From: Hemileia vastatrix
Taxonomy: Eukaryota; Basidiomycota; Pucciniomycetes; Pucciniales; Zaghouaniaceae
Assembly (NCBI GenBank): GCA_030280995.1
Contig: JASXTE010000070.1
Coordinates: 62,001-126,000, forward strand
Direction: 5' to 3'
Length of the DNA: 64,000 bases
Below the pieces are notes generated by a model. The model searched no databases and was not told the DNA's origin. It was given only the letters and a program-made list of their open reading frames with translations. A program made the translations under genes and the position numbers. Below, one piece after another: positions 1 through 11,046 of this stretch (the stretch's first letter is position 1; each line of letters starts with the position of its first letter).

Positions 1-1
1 A

Positions 2-97
2 TCGACATCATCTTCATCTTCATCTGTGTTCTCCAAAATTTTTCTCAATAAAAAAGAAAATATTTTTCTCGATGATTTAACTCCTGCAATTTCCTAA
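2..97 (+). CDS. possible 3' end of a gene cut by the window edge
   Basis: A reading frame is open from the left edge of the window to a TAA at 95-97. It would encode a serine run followed by a short mixed tail ending in DDLTPAIS. The serine run comes from a TCATCT-type simple repeat, so the frame may be open by chance. No family is recognised. It is listed only because a gene ending just inside the window would look like this. Confidence 0.2.
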   Translation, partial: STSSSSSSVFSKIFLNKKENIFLDDLTPAIS

Positions 98-1792
98 AGA
101 TGCAATGATGATGCAGATGAATGACAAAAAGATGATGAACCATTACATTTGTATCATCTTTCAACATCTATTGACATCCATCCATTATCATCATAAAATC
201 TCATCCAACGCGATACTTCAATAATCATAATGTCAACAATGTTCACCATGGAAAGTTCCAAACAATTGATCAGGTGATGAAAATGAATGCAATTAAACTT
301 ACCAAAATAAAGAAGCAATTTTGAATTAAATTTTACTCTTCAAGACAAACTTTACACTCGTTGTCAAAATCAGATGATTCTAAATTTAACAAAGTTTATC
401 AAAATACTATAATACTATTGTACCAAATTATATCTATTTTTTCTATCAAAATGAAACAAACTATCACTCGGATTGTCTTTGTCGTGTTGTTGTTGTTGTT
501 GTTGTTGTTGTTACTCATTGTTATTCAACTTGCGAATAAATTTGCAAATTTAAGCAAACAATCTGTTACACTTGTCTTAATCAGTCTGATTGTTGACGGT
601 ACGTTGACAGTAATTAGTCAATGATATAATCTGATGTTTTTTCTCCTTTTCTCTTGATTATCCTGTGGAATTTATCCATCCGAGTGTCAAAGCTACAAAG
701 TAACCCGCAGTTAGCATTGACTAATCGTTAGCTGGTGAATCACACTGTCAAAGTTATAATCTAAGGTTGTAAGGCCATTGACCAACCTGAAAGATAGTCG
801 ATGCCACCATTCAATCCAATTTCATACTGCGATACTCATTCAAAAAACTTTCAAACAAATGTTTTGTTTGACCACCGAGGCAAGTCGCCTTCGTCATTGC
901 TTGGTTTAAAGTATCCAATGGGTCAATGATCGTCAGTCATCATCAGACTTCATCAATAATCATTGGCCAGGGCTGTAGCAGTACGAAAATTAGTCATTGC
1001 TGATAGAAAGCAGTGAAATTTGATTAATAGACCTTAATTGTCTTCTTTCAAAATGAAGAACCAACAGAAGAACTCGACAAAGGTTCTTTCATTCGATGTT
1101 TAAACAAATTGAACGAATGGAAAAACCGGATCAATGATATTTTCAAATAATATACATCAAACATCAGTTTTCGAGTCATTAAGAGATGTCTCATTCGGAC
1201 TCATTGTTTTTTGTTTTGCTTTCTCTGAATCGAATACCGATGATGGTGATGCTTGAGTTTATCGATGAATTTCTTCACACAAGTAAACTTTGATTGCCGA
1301 GTAAAAATGAAGGGAAAATCTACTGATTGTTACAGCCATACATGCTGCTTTGAAACAATGGCAATGATTCATCTGTGAGTGATCCATTGTGTGAATTTTT
1401 GATCCTCTGCTTTTGTTTGCTCTCGGTGAGTTTTGCGGAGTCGCTCGATGCTGATTCAGCATCAGTTCGAAGAATAAACACCAGCAGCAAATAATTAAAC
1501 TAAACCAATATGTTTATTGCTCATCTCGAGGAACGCTCTACAAATAAAAGAGAAACAAAGGAACAAGCAAACATCATCTGGATTCAAGTTTCACTCATCG
1601 TTCATCATGCTTGTTTCTTTTGAAATGATTCTTCCCTCCCATTGCACTCGTCACTTAAGGTCAAATCAATTGATTTATCTTGCATCTTACAAAAACAACT
1701 GACATCACCATTTGATATGTAGTGAAAGAGAAAACAAGTGCTAAAGAGACCCAGGAAGACACTTGGTGTGAGTGACACATTCAACTGACAAG
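98..1792. other. gene-free stretch upstream of acid lipase A
   Basis: About 1.7 kb with no coding frame I can support on either strand. It contains a perfect TTG triplet run at about 486-513, which creates a false leucine-rich frame. The segment before 1793 presumably holds the lipase promoter and 5' UTR, but I see no clear TATA box at a sensible distance. Confidence 0.5.
486..513 (+). repeat. (TTG)n microsatellite
   Basis: About nine uninterrupted TTG units within intergenic DNA. It produces an artefactual poly-leucine frame on the plus strand. Confidence 0.9.
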
Positions 1793-3064
1793 ATGCAACT
1801 TGTAAATTTGACATCGATCTTTGTATTTTTGAATATTTTCATTTCATCCGTTCTTTGTGGAGAAAATTCGATGGATTTACCCTCATCCTCTCATCACATT
1901 GATCCAGATGAAGGTCTGACCATTCCTCAAATAATCGAGTCCAGAGGATTCAAATCTCAACACTTGACTGTACGAACAGTAGATGGATACCTGTTGAATC
2001 ATTGGCGTATCATCAACCCGATCATTGGAATCAAGTTCAAAAGACCTGTCGTCATGTTTCACGGGCTTCTTGCTTCAGCTTCTCAGTACTTGTTGAATCC
2101 CGGCGGCCACATCAATGAAACCCTGCCGTCGGGAAAATTCGGTGGTAATCTGGCCTTGGAATTGGCTAAATTGGGTTATGATGTCTGGCTCTGCAACAAT
2201 CGTGGTAACGAGTATTCACGTGAACACGCTTGGCTCAATCCAAATTCCAAAGAGTTTTGGGATTTTTCCAAGGACGAGTTCATCAAATACGATCTTCCCA
2301 ACACATTGGATTTTATCAAGAATCACACAAATTCCACCAAATTAGCTTACATTGGTCACTCACAAGGTACTCACATCATGTTTGGCCTGTTGTCCAGTCA
2401 ACCAGAGTACAATGATCTGATAGAACCATTCGTCGCTCTCGCTCCTGTAGGCACTGTCAAGCACATCACCTCTTTCCTCCGAATCCTGGCCAATCAAAGG
2501 GTCCTTTTCTATCTTGGCAAACAGTTCAATCAGTTCGTGCCTTCCAAATGGGTCGAAAGTTATGTTGCCGATTTTTGCAAAAAATTTAGATCAAAACACT
2601 GTGCCAATATATTCTTCCTGATGAATGGAGGAATAAATTCACATGAGGTCAATGAAACTCGAATACCAGTTTACCTGAGTGTTCTAGGTTGGGGAACTTC
2701 GACCAAGAACGTTGCTTCTTGGGGGCAAAATGTAGCTGCTGGTGAGTTTTTGTACTTTGACTACGGATATCGAATGAACAAGAAGATCTATGGAACATTC
2801 AAACCACCTGAGTATGATTTGGCCAAAATCACCAACAGTCACATCGCTCTCCTAACTTCACATGCAGATAATTTGAGTGATCCCAAAGATGTTGATTTTT
2901 TGAGATCAAAACTACAAGTCAAACCAATACTGGATTATGTGGTCCCTATCAACGAATTCAGCCACTTTGACTTTGCTATCGGCAAGGACGTCGGCTTATT
3001 GGTCAATTTGAAAGTCCTCCAAGTTCTTCAAGAGTATCAAGATGCCATGAAAGAAGATCATTGA
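1793..3064 (+). CDS. secreted acid lipase A (lysosomal acid/gastric lipase family)
   Basis: Single-exon gene, 423 aa. The family hydrolyses triglycerides and cholesteryl esters in the gut lumen or lysosome. I place the start at the ATG at 1793, not at the in-frame GTG 21 nt upstream, because a hydrophobic signal peptide of about 23 residues ending near LCG follows it directly. An AB-hydrolase-associated N-terminal segment (DPDEGLTIPQIIESRGF) is followed by the alpha/beta-hydrolase core. The nucleophile elbow GHSQG carries Ser190, with Asp363 in SDPKDV and His391 in EFSHFDF, so the triad is complete. Several N-glycosylation sequons (NET, NHT, NST) fit a secreted or lysosomal protein. The length is normal for the family. 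A close paralogue lies at 16286-17593 and shares a 143-bp identical tract with it. Substrate preference cannot be read from sequence. Confidence 0.92.
   Translation: MQLVNLTSIFVFLNIFISSVLCGENSMDLPSSSHHIDPDEGLTIPQIIESRGFKSQHLTVRTVDGYLLNHWRIINPIIGIKFKRPVVMFHGLLASASQYLLNPGGHINETLPSGKFGGNLALELAKLGYDVWLCNNRGNEYSREHAWLNPNSKEFWDFSKDEFIKYDLPNTLDFIKNHTNSTKLAYIGHSQGTHIMFGLLSSQPEYNDLIEPFVALAPVGTVKHITSFLRILANQRVLFYLGKQFNQFVPSKWVESYVADFCKKFRSKHCANIFFLMNGGINSHEVNETRIPVYLSVLGWGTSTKNVASWGQNVAAGEFLYFDYGYRMNKKIYGTFKPPEYDLAKITNSHIALLTSHADNLSDPKDVDFLRSKLQVKPILDYVVPINEFSHFDFAIGKDVGLLVNLKVLQVLQEYQDAMKEDH
2312..2454 (+). repeat. 143-bp tract identical to 16841-16983 (copy 1)
   Basis: Base-for-base identical to the matching part of the second acid lipase, covering the catalytic-serine elbow. 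Flanking coding sequence differs at many synonymous and non-synonymous sites. Just upstream, 2161-2210 matches the paralogue with a single difference. The pattern fits recent gene conversion rather than uniform conservation. Confidence 0.85.
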
Positions 3065-3195
3065 TAATCATTGACAATCATTGACAATCATTGCCGATGT
3101 GACTGTACCTTTACTCTACTTTGAAAGTGTAGAAACATTGTTAAATTTGTAATTGTATTGATTTGTCTGCTTTAAGAAGATCATTCAGTATGAAA

Positions 3196-3201
3196 ATTAA
3201 A
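3196..3201 (+). terminator. polyadenylation signal ATTAAA for acid lipase A
   Basis: Common AATAAA variant 132 nt after the lipase stop codon, in AT-rich DNA; the first plausible signal downstream. Confidence 0.5.
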
Positions 3202-3256
3202 ATAATCATTGCACTTTGTAATATTTATTGGCTTTTTACATGGTTATTGATTACTT

Positions 3257-4630
3257 TCATCGATATTCACCAGCCAAATTGAGTTCTTTGCCCATTTTGC
3301 CTGAAGGGTGAAATTGGCCAATGCTCGGTCAACGTAAAGTCATTGCATCTAATCGAGAGAAGGATAAATTGATTTACCTTCCATGTGAAAGTTGATGTAC
3401 ATGTCTCGATTGATGTCCACTGCAGAACCTACGAGCAAAAGAGCAAAAGTACAAATACAAGTACAAATGGCAATCGCAAAAATAATCAGACCTGCTGAGC
3501 AACTTACTACAAACTGTAAATCCTTGACCAAAAGCCGAGTGTGAATACCAGATCTTCAAGGATAATGATTGCGCTAGAGTGGTCTTAAGATGAACTAAAA
3601 GATACCAATTGAAAAATATGAAAAGAATAAATAAATAAATGCGAGCAAGTACTTCAATTCATCCACAGTGTAATCCATTGCTTGCCGAGGTGAAGATGAA
3701 CTCGCCAGTCATTGAGTTATTTGTGAGAAAATCGATAACAAGTTACCTACAGTAGGTTCACAGTATAGATTTACAGCCTCCTGGAAAACCTCTACTGGAA
3801 TGCTAAACCAAGAGAAGAAATGAGAGAGAGAGAAGAACTGATTGGAAAGATTGCTCGTTCAATGTTTAAATTTCAAAAGAGGGATAAGTTTTGTATGTAT
3901 TTGGAAAGAGTTTCAGATGAGTTAATTAGTACAATGTTGAGCATCTGACAGAAAACAATTATGCAAATTAATTACCCCAAGAGGAAAGAAAAGGTGTGCC
4001 AGTGTGACAGGGAAGAAAGAAAGGAGAATGAAATAAACAATAATTCACCCAGCAGTAGATTTTGTTCTTTTTTACTTTTGTGCCCTTTTGTGCGACCAAA
4101 GTTTAAGGAGGGGGTCAAAATTATTGACTTGAAGAGAAAAGGAAGAAAAATAACATTGAACAAAAAAATCACTTCAACTGTCTTCTCGGTTGTTTATAGA
4201 AGTCACAAAGTTTGGTCAGTAAGGTGTTGAACAAATCAACTGGAAAACTTTGCGCTCAGTTGGTGGTACTCAACCGACCACTTGACGCGGACATATTTCA
4301 AATTGAATTGTGAAAAATTCGAACCAATTCTAAGGTTGTGACTGTTGTTGAGGTTGTTTGGGTTGTTTAAGTTATTTTAACCCTGAGTGAGAGTGAGACA
4401 ACTAATTGATTGACTGGCCTGAAATTCCTGCATGAAACTCACTCACATTCTCGAGGATGGAAAGAGGATGAAAGTGAAAGAGATGCTTTTCCATGTAGAG
4501 ATGCCTTTCCTGTTGATGCAATTGACATGCACGACATCGTCAACAGAGTACAAACGGTCAACAGGAATGAAAGATGAGGTAACATTGGTGATGTCATCAA
4601 AGTGTCGATTAAAGTTGAAGTGAAATAACT
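3257..4630 (-). CDS. multi-exon protein of unknown family
   Basis: I assembled this by hand from splice sites. Exons in transcription order: about 4630-4447, 3802-3747, 3594-3508, 3428-3378 and 3300-3257, ending in TGA. All five join in one open frame with matching phases and GT-AG borders (donors GTGAGT, GTAACT, GTAAGT, GTAAAT), which is unlikely by chance. The product runs through RLYSVDDVVHVNCINRKG, EAVNLYCEPTVVHLK, IWYSHSAFGQGFTV, DINRDMYINFHMEG and ends in ELNLAGEYR. The C-terminal four exons are the most secure; the acceptor at 4630 has a poor pyrimidine tract. A candidate first exon begins at an ATG at 4996 (MSPTATRKTG...) and has GTAAGA donors in a compatible phase. I do not recognise a domain; the VNC region has a vaguely Ig-like look. 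It lies between acid lipase A and another minus-strand gene. Confidence 0.5.
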
Positions 4631-4813
4631 CTTCTTCACTTCAAACAAGTTTACTTTGGCTCTTTTGCTCTTTTGCTCGCCGCTCTTTGAAAGTTGCCGA
4701 GAGAAAAAGGAAAAGAGAGAAAGAAGAGGACGAAAGTGGCAAAGTGATTGCGCCAAAGTGCACATGTTTAAATTGACCACACAGTTGACCACACACATAA
4801 GGAAAGGCGGATT

Positions 4814-4860
4814 GAAAAGAAGAAGAAGAAGAAGAAGAATACGAAGAAGAAGAAGAAGAG
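4814..4860 (+). repeat. (AAG)n purine run
   Basis: Interrupted AAG triplet repeat. It gives false arginine-rich and leucine-rich frames on the two strands and lies in a probable 5' intron of the minus-strand gene. Confidence 0.85.
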
Positions 4861-5163
4861 TCTTAGCTAAAGTCTTACCAGTAGTAGCTGTGGTAGTTGT
4901 CATAGTTGTAGTTGTTGCGGCGAAAACGTTTCGCTTGGTCTTACCTCTTGTTGCAACGTTGCAAGGGCCGGTTTTTCGAGTGGCAGTTGGACTCATTCTT
5001 CACATTCCAGTGGCAATCCTTGCTTCGTTCTCACCGATCTTTTCCATCCTTGCATAAGAACTTGTAAAGCAACATACGGCATTTATTGGAGGAGAGAGAG
5101 AAGACTTTTATCCTCCTCTTTTTCTTTTTCCCTCTCCATTTGCTTTTGTGTGACGGACTCATC

Positions 5164-5228
5164 ATTCTCTCTCTCTTTCTTTCTTTCCTTCTTTCTTCCT
5201 TTCTTTCTTTCCTTCTTTCTCCTTCTTC
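5164..5228 (+). repeat. pure polypyrimidine tract
   Basis: About 65 bases with only C and T on the plus strand, built from TTTC/CTTT units. No coding role is seen. Confidence 0.85.
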
Positions 5229-5784
5229 GCTGCAAGTATGTCACCTCAGAGTGTGGAATGGAGAAATTCTTTCTATGGCTCCAGCTCATCTGAAACATCT
5301 CAAACATTTCACACATATTACACAGTTTGTCCTCCGGTAAAACGTTCAATTTGACAAGTAATTACCACCATCGACATACTCTCATACTTTCATACTTTCA
5401 TACTTTCACCTCACCCTGAGCCCTGAGCCATCTCATCATCGTCATTTGCCTCACATCCTGTGACCTTGATTACAAAGTTAAACAATTTACAGACAACATC
5501 TCCGCTCATCTAAGCTGATGTTTTTATTGTAAATTGCATTACTATGACTAATGATTAAAGACAAAGTTTGTTTATTATGTTTATAATGTTGTAAGCATTT
5601 GTTATTGTACAATGTTTGTTATGTTGATGATTACACTTTGATCAGCCGTTCATCAAATGATTCATCAGGGTTCAATGAGAAGAGAGGAAAGAGAGGAAAG
5701 AAAGGAAAGAGAGGAAAGATAGAAAAGATAGAAAAAAAAGAAAAAAAAAGATGAGTAAATTGTTGAAAATGCAAACGAAGCGAA

Positions 5785-5857
5785 GTTGTTGCATGTTGAT
5801 TCCTGTTGATTTTTGTTGATTTTTGTTGATTCCTGTTGATTTTTGTTGATTCCTGTG
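5785..5857 (+). repeat. 10-bp tandem repeat (TTCCTGTTGA / TTTTTGTTGA)
   Basis: About seven copies of a 10-base unit alternating between two variants that differ at two positions. It lies between the two minus-strand genes of this block. The surrounding 5.0-6.6 kb is otherwise low-complexity and I see no gene in it. Confidence 0.8.
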
Positions 5858-6656
5858 AGAGCGTTGGAGAAGGCCATCCTTTTGGGGTGCGAGGACATGC
5901 CTGGGGCCGGGCGAAGAAGAAAGTGCCAAAGTAGAAGAAGAAGACCAAAAGCAATAGCAATGGCAAGAGCAAGAGCAAGAACAAGAAGGGAGGTTAGAAT
6001 GCAAAGAATTCAACTGTAAGGATATCGTGGGTCCTGTCTTTTTTCCTTCTTCTTCTCTTCTTCTCTTCTTCTCTTTTTCTTCCCTTTCTCTCACTCTCTT
6101 TTCTCTCGGCAAAGAGGAGAACATTCAATGGACTCAAAGTTTTGGGACTTTTTGTATGTCCTGCTGTTGCTTCTTCTTCTACTTCTTCCACTTCTTCTAC
6201 TGTATTTGTATGTCCCATGTCATCGATGGTTTAATTGATCTCTCCCTCCGTGAGACATTTTGCATCCTCACAATGTCCTCAAGAACAAAATGACATGTTC
6301 ACCGATGATTCATGAGACGGGACAATTTTTTGCTTCTCTCTCTTGCAGTTTTTTTGAGTTTCTTGGTTGGAGTTTCTTTCTTTTCCCTCTCGGACGATCA
6401 GAGAAAAATACTTTACCCGGCCGAGTGAGAAAGAAGTTGCAAAAGAAGACTGAAAGAAAAGAATAACAAAACGGTGTCACCCTTCAAAGTGTCGTAAATT
6501 AATGGCCCGGTAAAGTTGAAATTGAAATACTCCCTCTTTCTCCTTGTCAGTGGTATGTTTAGTTTAATTTTGGGAAAAGTTTTTATTATCATTTCAATGA
6601 GATAAAGAAAAAATGATGACAAAGATGAATAATGAATGGAAAATAAAAAATTCTCC

Positions 6657-6662
6657 TTTATT
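6657..6662 (-). terminator. polyadenylation signal (AATAAA on minus strand)
   Basis: TTTATT on the plus strand, 179 nt beyond the TAA of the minus-strand coiled-coil gene. Confidence 0.5.
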
Positions 6663-6840
6663 TTTTCTTCTTTCCTTCTTTTCTTCTTCCCTTTTGCCTA
6701 GAACTTTGTGCACTCTTTGACCAGACAAATTACAATACACTTATTTAGCCGGAAATCGGGCCCCAAATTATCAGTCAATCCAACTTACAATTTGCAACTC
6801 ACAACTTCCAACTCAAATACCTCCTGGGGAAGATAATCTT

Positions 6841-7901
6841 TTACTTTGAAATTGATTTTAACTTGGCCTTCAACTGTTCAACATTGGATTCAGTGATCAT
6901 CAAAGCTTTTTCCAAGATGGCAATGTGATTTCTCTGTTCTTGCAGTGTTAATCGTTGAGCTGTCAATTCCAATGCTTGCCTTTCTTTTATGCTTCGCAGT
7001 TTTTTATCTGAGGCAACAAAAGAACAAGAACAATTATTAATTCATTTTGTAATATTTTTCACTTTTCATCTTTCATTTCTTAACTTTTATTTTTGAACTT
7101 ACTTTCATTGATCAGTTGACTCATTTTTAATGCGTCACTCGGTGAAGTGGGTGGCGATGAAGAAGTAGAGGATGGAAATGATGATGAAGATGATGATGCC
7201 GCTGATGCAGTTGATGATGAAAAGGTAGATGAAGCTAATGATGACGATGTTGAAGCAGATGGTTGATGTTTCACTTGACAATTTACGTTGGAATCCCCGG
7301 TGTTTGTTGCAACCTGGAATTGGGAAGTTGGTGATGAAGGGCATGTCATCTCACAGGGCGACTTTTTACTTGGATGTGACTGTAAATTCACCAAGTTAAT
7401 GCAACCAGATCCTATGACTGGCAACTGGAATTTGTGACTGTTGGAATGATAATTATTCTGTGCAATTGCACCAAGTTGATGGTGATGATGATTAGGATGA
7501 TGAGGATGATGAGGATGCCACTTGTTGAGTAACATGGTGCAGGCGACACAGTTACAATGATCATTGGAACAACTGCATGGCTCGTGGTTCGAATCACTGT
7601 TGTCAAAATGATTGATTAATCTAGACAGTTGAGTTATCTGGTCTTTGTTGGAGGAAGAAAATGCCAAAGATGCATACAAACACTGCATACTATGACAATT
7701 ACAATGCGAATTGTGAACCAATTGAGACGGAAGAGTAAGTTTTATCTTGTCCATGGTGCCATCGACAGAGGAAGGAGAACAAGTGCAACAGGATGAACAA
7801 CTAGATGATGAACTTATTCCTGAGTCTGAACTGAAAGAGGATGAGGAAAGTGACGATGTTGAGTCGATGCGCGATCCATGTGAATTAACACGAGTTATCA
7901 T
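6841..7901 (-). CDS. Ser/His-rich protein with C-terminal coiled coil
   Basis: Two exons (7901-7103 and 7007-6841) joined by a GTAAGT...CAG intron in matching phase; 321 aa with the ATG at 7901. The frame remains open further upstream, so an earlier exon is possible. The first exon is low-complexity: serine runs, a cysteine patch (SSCSSCCTCS), a second Cys/His patch (CSCSNDHCNCVAC) and a HPHHPHHPNHHHH run. The second exon encodes 54 residues that are predicted strongly helical, including ERQALELTAQRLTLQEQRNH and LEKALMITESNVEQLKAKLK. The EQRxHIxI...AL...V..L spacing reminds me of the angiomotin-family coiled coil, but that comes from memory and is weak; I do not name it. The clean splice junction and the ordered C-terminus argue for a real gene. 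Confidence 0.55.
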
Positions 7902-8957
7902 AGCTGGTAAATGCACTGATGATCTATTGGTGCCTGATGGTTGATTGTTGTTGCGTAGAAAGTTGAATGGTACAGTTGAGCAACAGTTGTCCTTTCCTCA
8001 AGACTTGGCAGGGCAGTGAGTGTGTGTGTCTGTGTATTTGTAAGCCGGTACTTGTGGATGTACTTGTGGATGGCAGGACAAACTTGTCAGAAGTGCTGCC
8101 GGTCACCATGGGCTGTTGGGTTGCTGGGTTGAAATACAGGAGGAGGCCAGTGAGAGAAGAGGCGGAGTTTGAAAGAAAAAGAGAGGAAAAAAATGACAGA
8201 AAAGAGAGGATGGAATTTCGTGTCGCTCGTAAGCGGATGTCTGTTTGAGCTTTGAGCCTTGATGGCCCACATTTCACTGGATCATTCGTCAGTAAGTTAA
8301 GAGAATTCTTCTGGCCAAAAGAAGGAAGAATTTTACACTCAAACATTTGGAGACAAGTCCAACTGTCAGATGAACAAGCTGACTGACTGACTGAACACAG
8401 GATCAAATGAAAAGGCAAAAGGCGAAAAGCAAAAGACACAAGACACAAGAAGCAACAGACTCGCACAACTTGTAAGAGAGAGAGAAATAGATGGAGAGAA
8501 GAAAGAAAAATTAAATCTCAAAGCGGAGTCAATGCATCGGTTGGAATTTGGTAAATCAAAATGATGAGGAATGTGGGGGAGGTGCATTTCTCTCATCCAC
8601 ATCTGAATTCCTTTTCTGCCTTCATAACTCAACTTACACTCCTACTTTCTCTCGGCTCTTTTCTATCCCTCTTTCTTTCTTAAGCTATCTTATTCTCTAA
8701 TTCTCTCCCTCTCTCCTCTCCTCTTCTCTCGTACTACTGATGATGGTGAATGCCACTGACAGCATGAAAGTCAAGTCTACACCCCAGCATCCACTTACAT
8801 GGTAAAATTCAGTTAAAATGAGACCGCACACAACTCATGCAGGTACAAATGTTTATTCTCCACAAATGATGGCGGAGGCGATTATACTGAACCTTTGCCA
8901 ATCTTTAATAGATACTTCAAAGTATCATAAAATCAATCGATATGGATAAAAAATGTT
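7902..8957. other. gene-free stretch between coiled-coil gene and HSL-1
   Basis: About 1 kb with no frame I can support. It probably contains upstream or 5'-UTR sequence of the minus-strand coiled-coil gene and the 3' UTR of HSL-1. Long frames here are low-complexity. Confidence 0.4.
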
Positions 8958-11046
8958 CTACAAATTAAAATGTGATTTGATCAGTTTAAAAAATGTATCC
9001 ATATGTGATTGGACTGGTTTCTGTCCTGCCAACATCATGAATCCATGGCAAGTGTCGTTAACTGCAAGAAGAAAAGATCATCAGTCAAATCAAATCTAAT
9101 TAATCAAATGAATCAAATTTTTCGCTCTTCATCAAATGATTGACATGCTGTCATTTGTTTCAACATTAAAAGACATCACAAGCATTTGTCAGACTATCTT
9201 TTAAGTAAGTCACGTACCTAGATCAAGTGTAACAGGTGATGCCCATGATTTAGCGATGGCAATCGAGTCATCAAGCAGTGGATCATATTCACAACATTGA
9301 ATAGAACACTGGATGTTCTTCAGTTCATCATAATGTCGATAGGACAGAGGATTAACAAAAGGGTCCTGTTGTTTCTGACGATTAACCTTCAAGACTTGAT
9401 TTATCGATGGCTGGTTCTTACGATACCATGGAATGAGTGATTTGTTGTATTTACACGAGTACGCTTCGACCACTGAAAATACAGCTGCAATGTTAAGAAT
9501 TGGATCGAATGTACACATTGACCGAGAAGCTGAAATATCACAAGCAGTGTTAGCCGTAGGATAAAGCAAATGAATTGCATTTGGCATCTTGATAGTGCCT
9601 GAAGGTGCAACTTTTGACAGTTCATTCAAAAGAATTGTCAGAACCAAAGCTAAATTACCACCAGCTGAGTCACCAGTGATGATTATTGATTGTGGATGGA
9701 AACCGAGTACATTATGAGCTGCTAGTGTTCCAGACGTTATAAACAAATATGCATCCAAAAGGTCTTGAATGCCATAAGGATATGGCTTTTCGGGTGCTTT
9801 ACCGTAATTAGGGCAAAAAACAGGTATCTTTAAATTTTCACACCAGTATCTGAAATTAATAAAGGGAAAAATCAATAAATTCATCACTCGCAATCGTTAA
9901 TCTGAACCTCGTTAAGTGTTACCTTAAATAATTTTCATGGCCTTTTGGAGTCATTGCAATAAATCCACCGCCATGACAATGAAAGATGAGACTGTCTTTA
10001 ACCGAATTGCCTTTTTTGTCGGGATAAATGTACAAACAGTCGATTTTGCCATGATCACCATTGAGTCCAGGATAATTTGATTTACTAGAAGATGGAAAGA
10101 ACAAAGAACCATCTTCAAGTAGACCGTAGGAAGTTTGACGATGAATGTGAGATGTTTCCGAGTATATTGACGTGGTCAATGACTTTAACTTGAGGAAAAA
10201 GCGATAAATATCGTCTTCCATCACTGACCACATTGCTTTTTGTTGAAGAACTTCACAATTGAGTGACATGTATGCACCTGTGGAAGCTTTGATTGAATCG
10301 TCAAAGAGCATCAAAATAGACTGGTGATAAGGAATGACACGAGTTAAACCCATTGTTAAAAATACATCAACCATTTTACGTGATGCTCCATTCAACCAGA
10401 AGTTTCGAATTTCAGGAGTGAAAAATGGTATCAGGTCAGTATCACGTATCGCTAGAGTCAAATTGAGAATTTGTCGTTCGAAAGGATGAATGAATACCCC
10501 ATCGCCCAACGAATCACATTCATCGTAATCTTGTGAAGAATCATTTGATTGCATTGTAAGTTCTTTACTTCTGACAATTTCAAGAAGTAAACATTGCTTG
10601 AGAAAAAAACTTCCAATAGAATTGAGGTCTTGGAAAATTTTTTCACGACGTTTACCCGGCACTGATTTGTAGCGATTGAGAGGTCGAGCAAGAATATCTA
10701 CATTTCCACTGATGAAATTTTGCAGCTGATTACCATTGTTATTACATCTGGCAGTGTTGAATAATGATGGTTCGGATTGGGTTGTTAAAAATACGGCGAT
10801 TTCGTAGAAATACTTTTGAATTATATTGAGGAAAGAACGATAGCCATTAATTTTGTATGATTTATAATCATACTCATGAACAAATTGAGAAATATTCAAA
10901 GAAGCAGAATGTAATGATTGAATTGTGAGAGAAAGTTCTTCCAATTTACGACTTTTAAGTTCTTCAATTAAACCAGGAGGAATTTCAACTAGTGACTGAT
11001 TGCACCTTGATCCATTTGCAGATAAATTTGAGGCAGAAGTTGACAT
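8958..11046 (-). CDS. LIPE: hormone-sensitive lipase 1
   Basis: Neutral lipase of the HSL family, which acts in the cytosol on stored acylglycerols. Three exons (11046-9923, 9849-9218, 9061-8958) give 619 aa; phases match at both introns (73 and 156 bp). The N-terminal HSL-specific region (starting near IPPGLIEELKSRKLEEL) is followed by the alpha/beta-hydrolase: oxyanion-hole HGGG at about 358-361, nucleophile GDSAGG with Ser436, Asp in EYDPLLDDS, and His591 in CHGFM encoded by the last exon. The triad is therefore complete only when the short third exon is included. The start ATG at 11046 precedes a low-complexity leader; an acceptor-like CAG about 20 nt upstream hints at a 5'-UTR intron. 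Divergent from HSL-2, with 1.9 kb between the start codons. Shorter than mammalian HSL, as expected for an invertebrate form. Confidence 0.92.

Noticed and set aside
361..624. 87-codon frame with a leucine run
   Set aside because: Starts at TTG and is built on a TTG microsatellite; no conserved sequence.
4439..4996. 185-codon minus-strand frame
   Set aside because: Runs through a purine/pyrimidine repeat. Only its first few codons (a candidate first exon) and a different frame at 4447-4630 look coding.
4656..5057. Arginine-rich 133-codon plus-strand frame
   Set aside because: Made by the AAG repeat; antisense to the probable 5' part of a minus-strand gene.
5631..6124. Several overlapping Phe/Ser/Leu-rich minus-strand frames
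   Set aside because: Low-complexity GAAAG and 10-bp tandem repeats read in different frames; no domain.
7586..7595. GGTTCGAATC, resembling a tRNA T-loop
   Set aside because: No acceptor, D or anticodon stems around it, and it lies inside the coiled-coil gene's coding exon.
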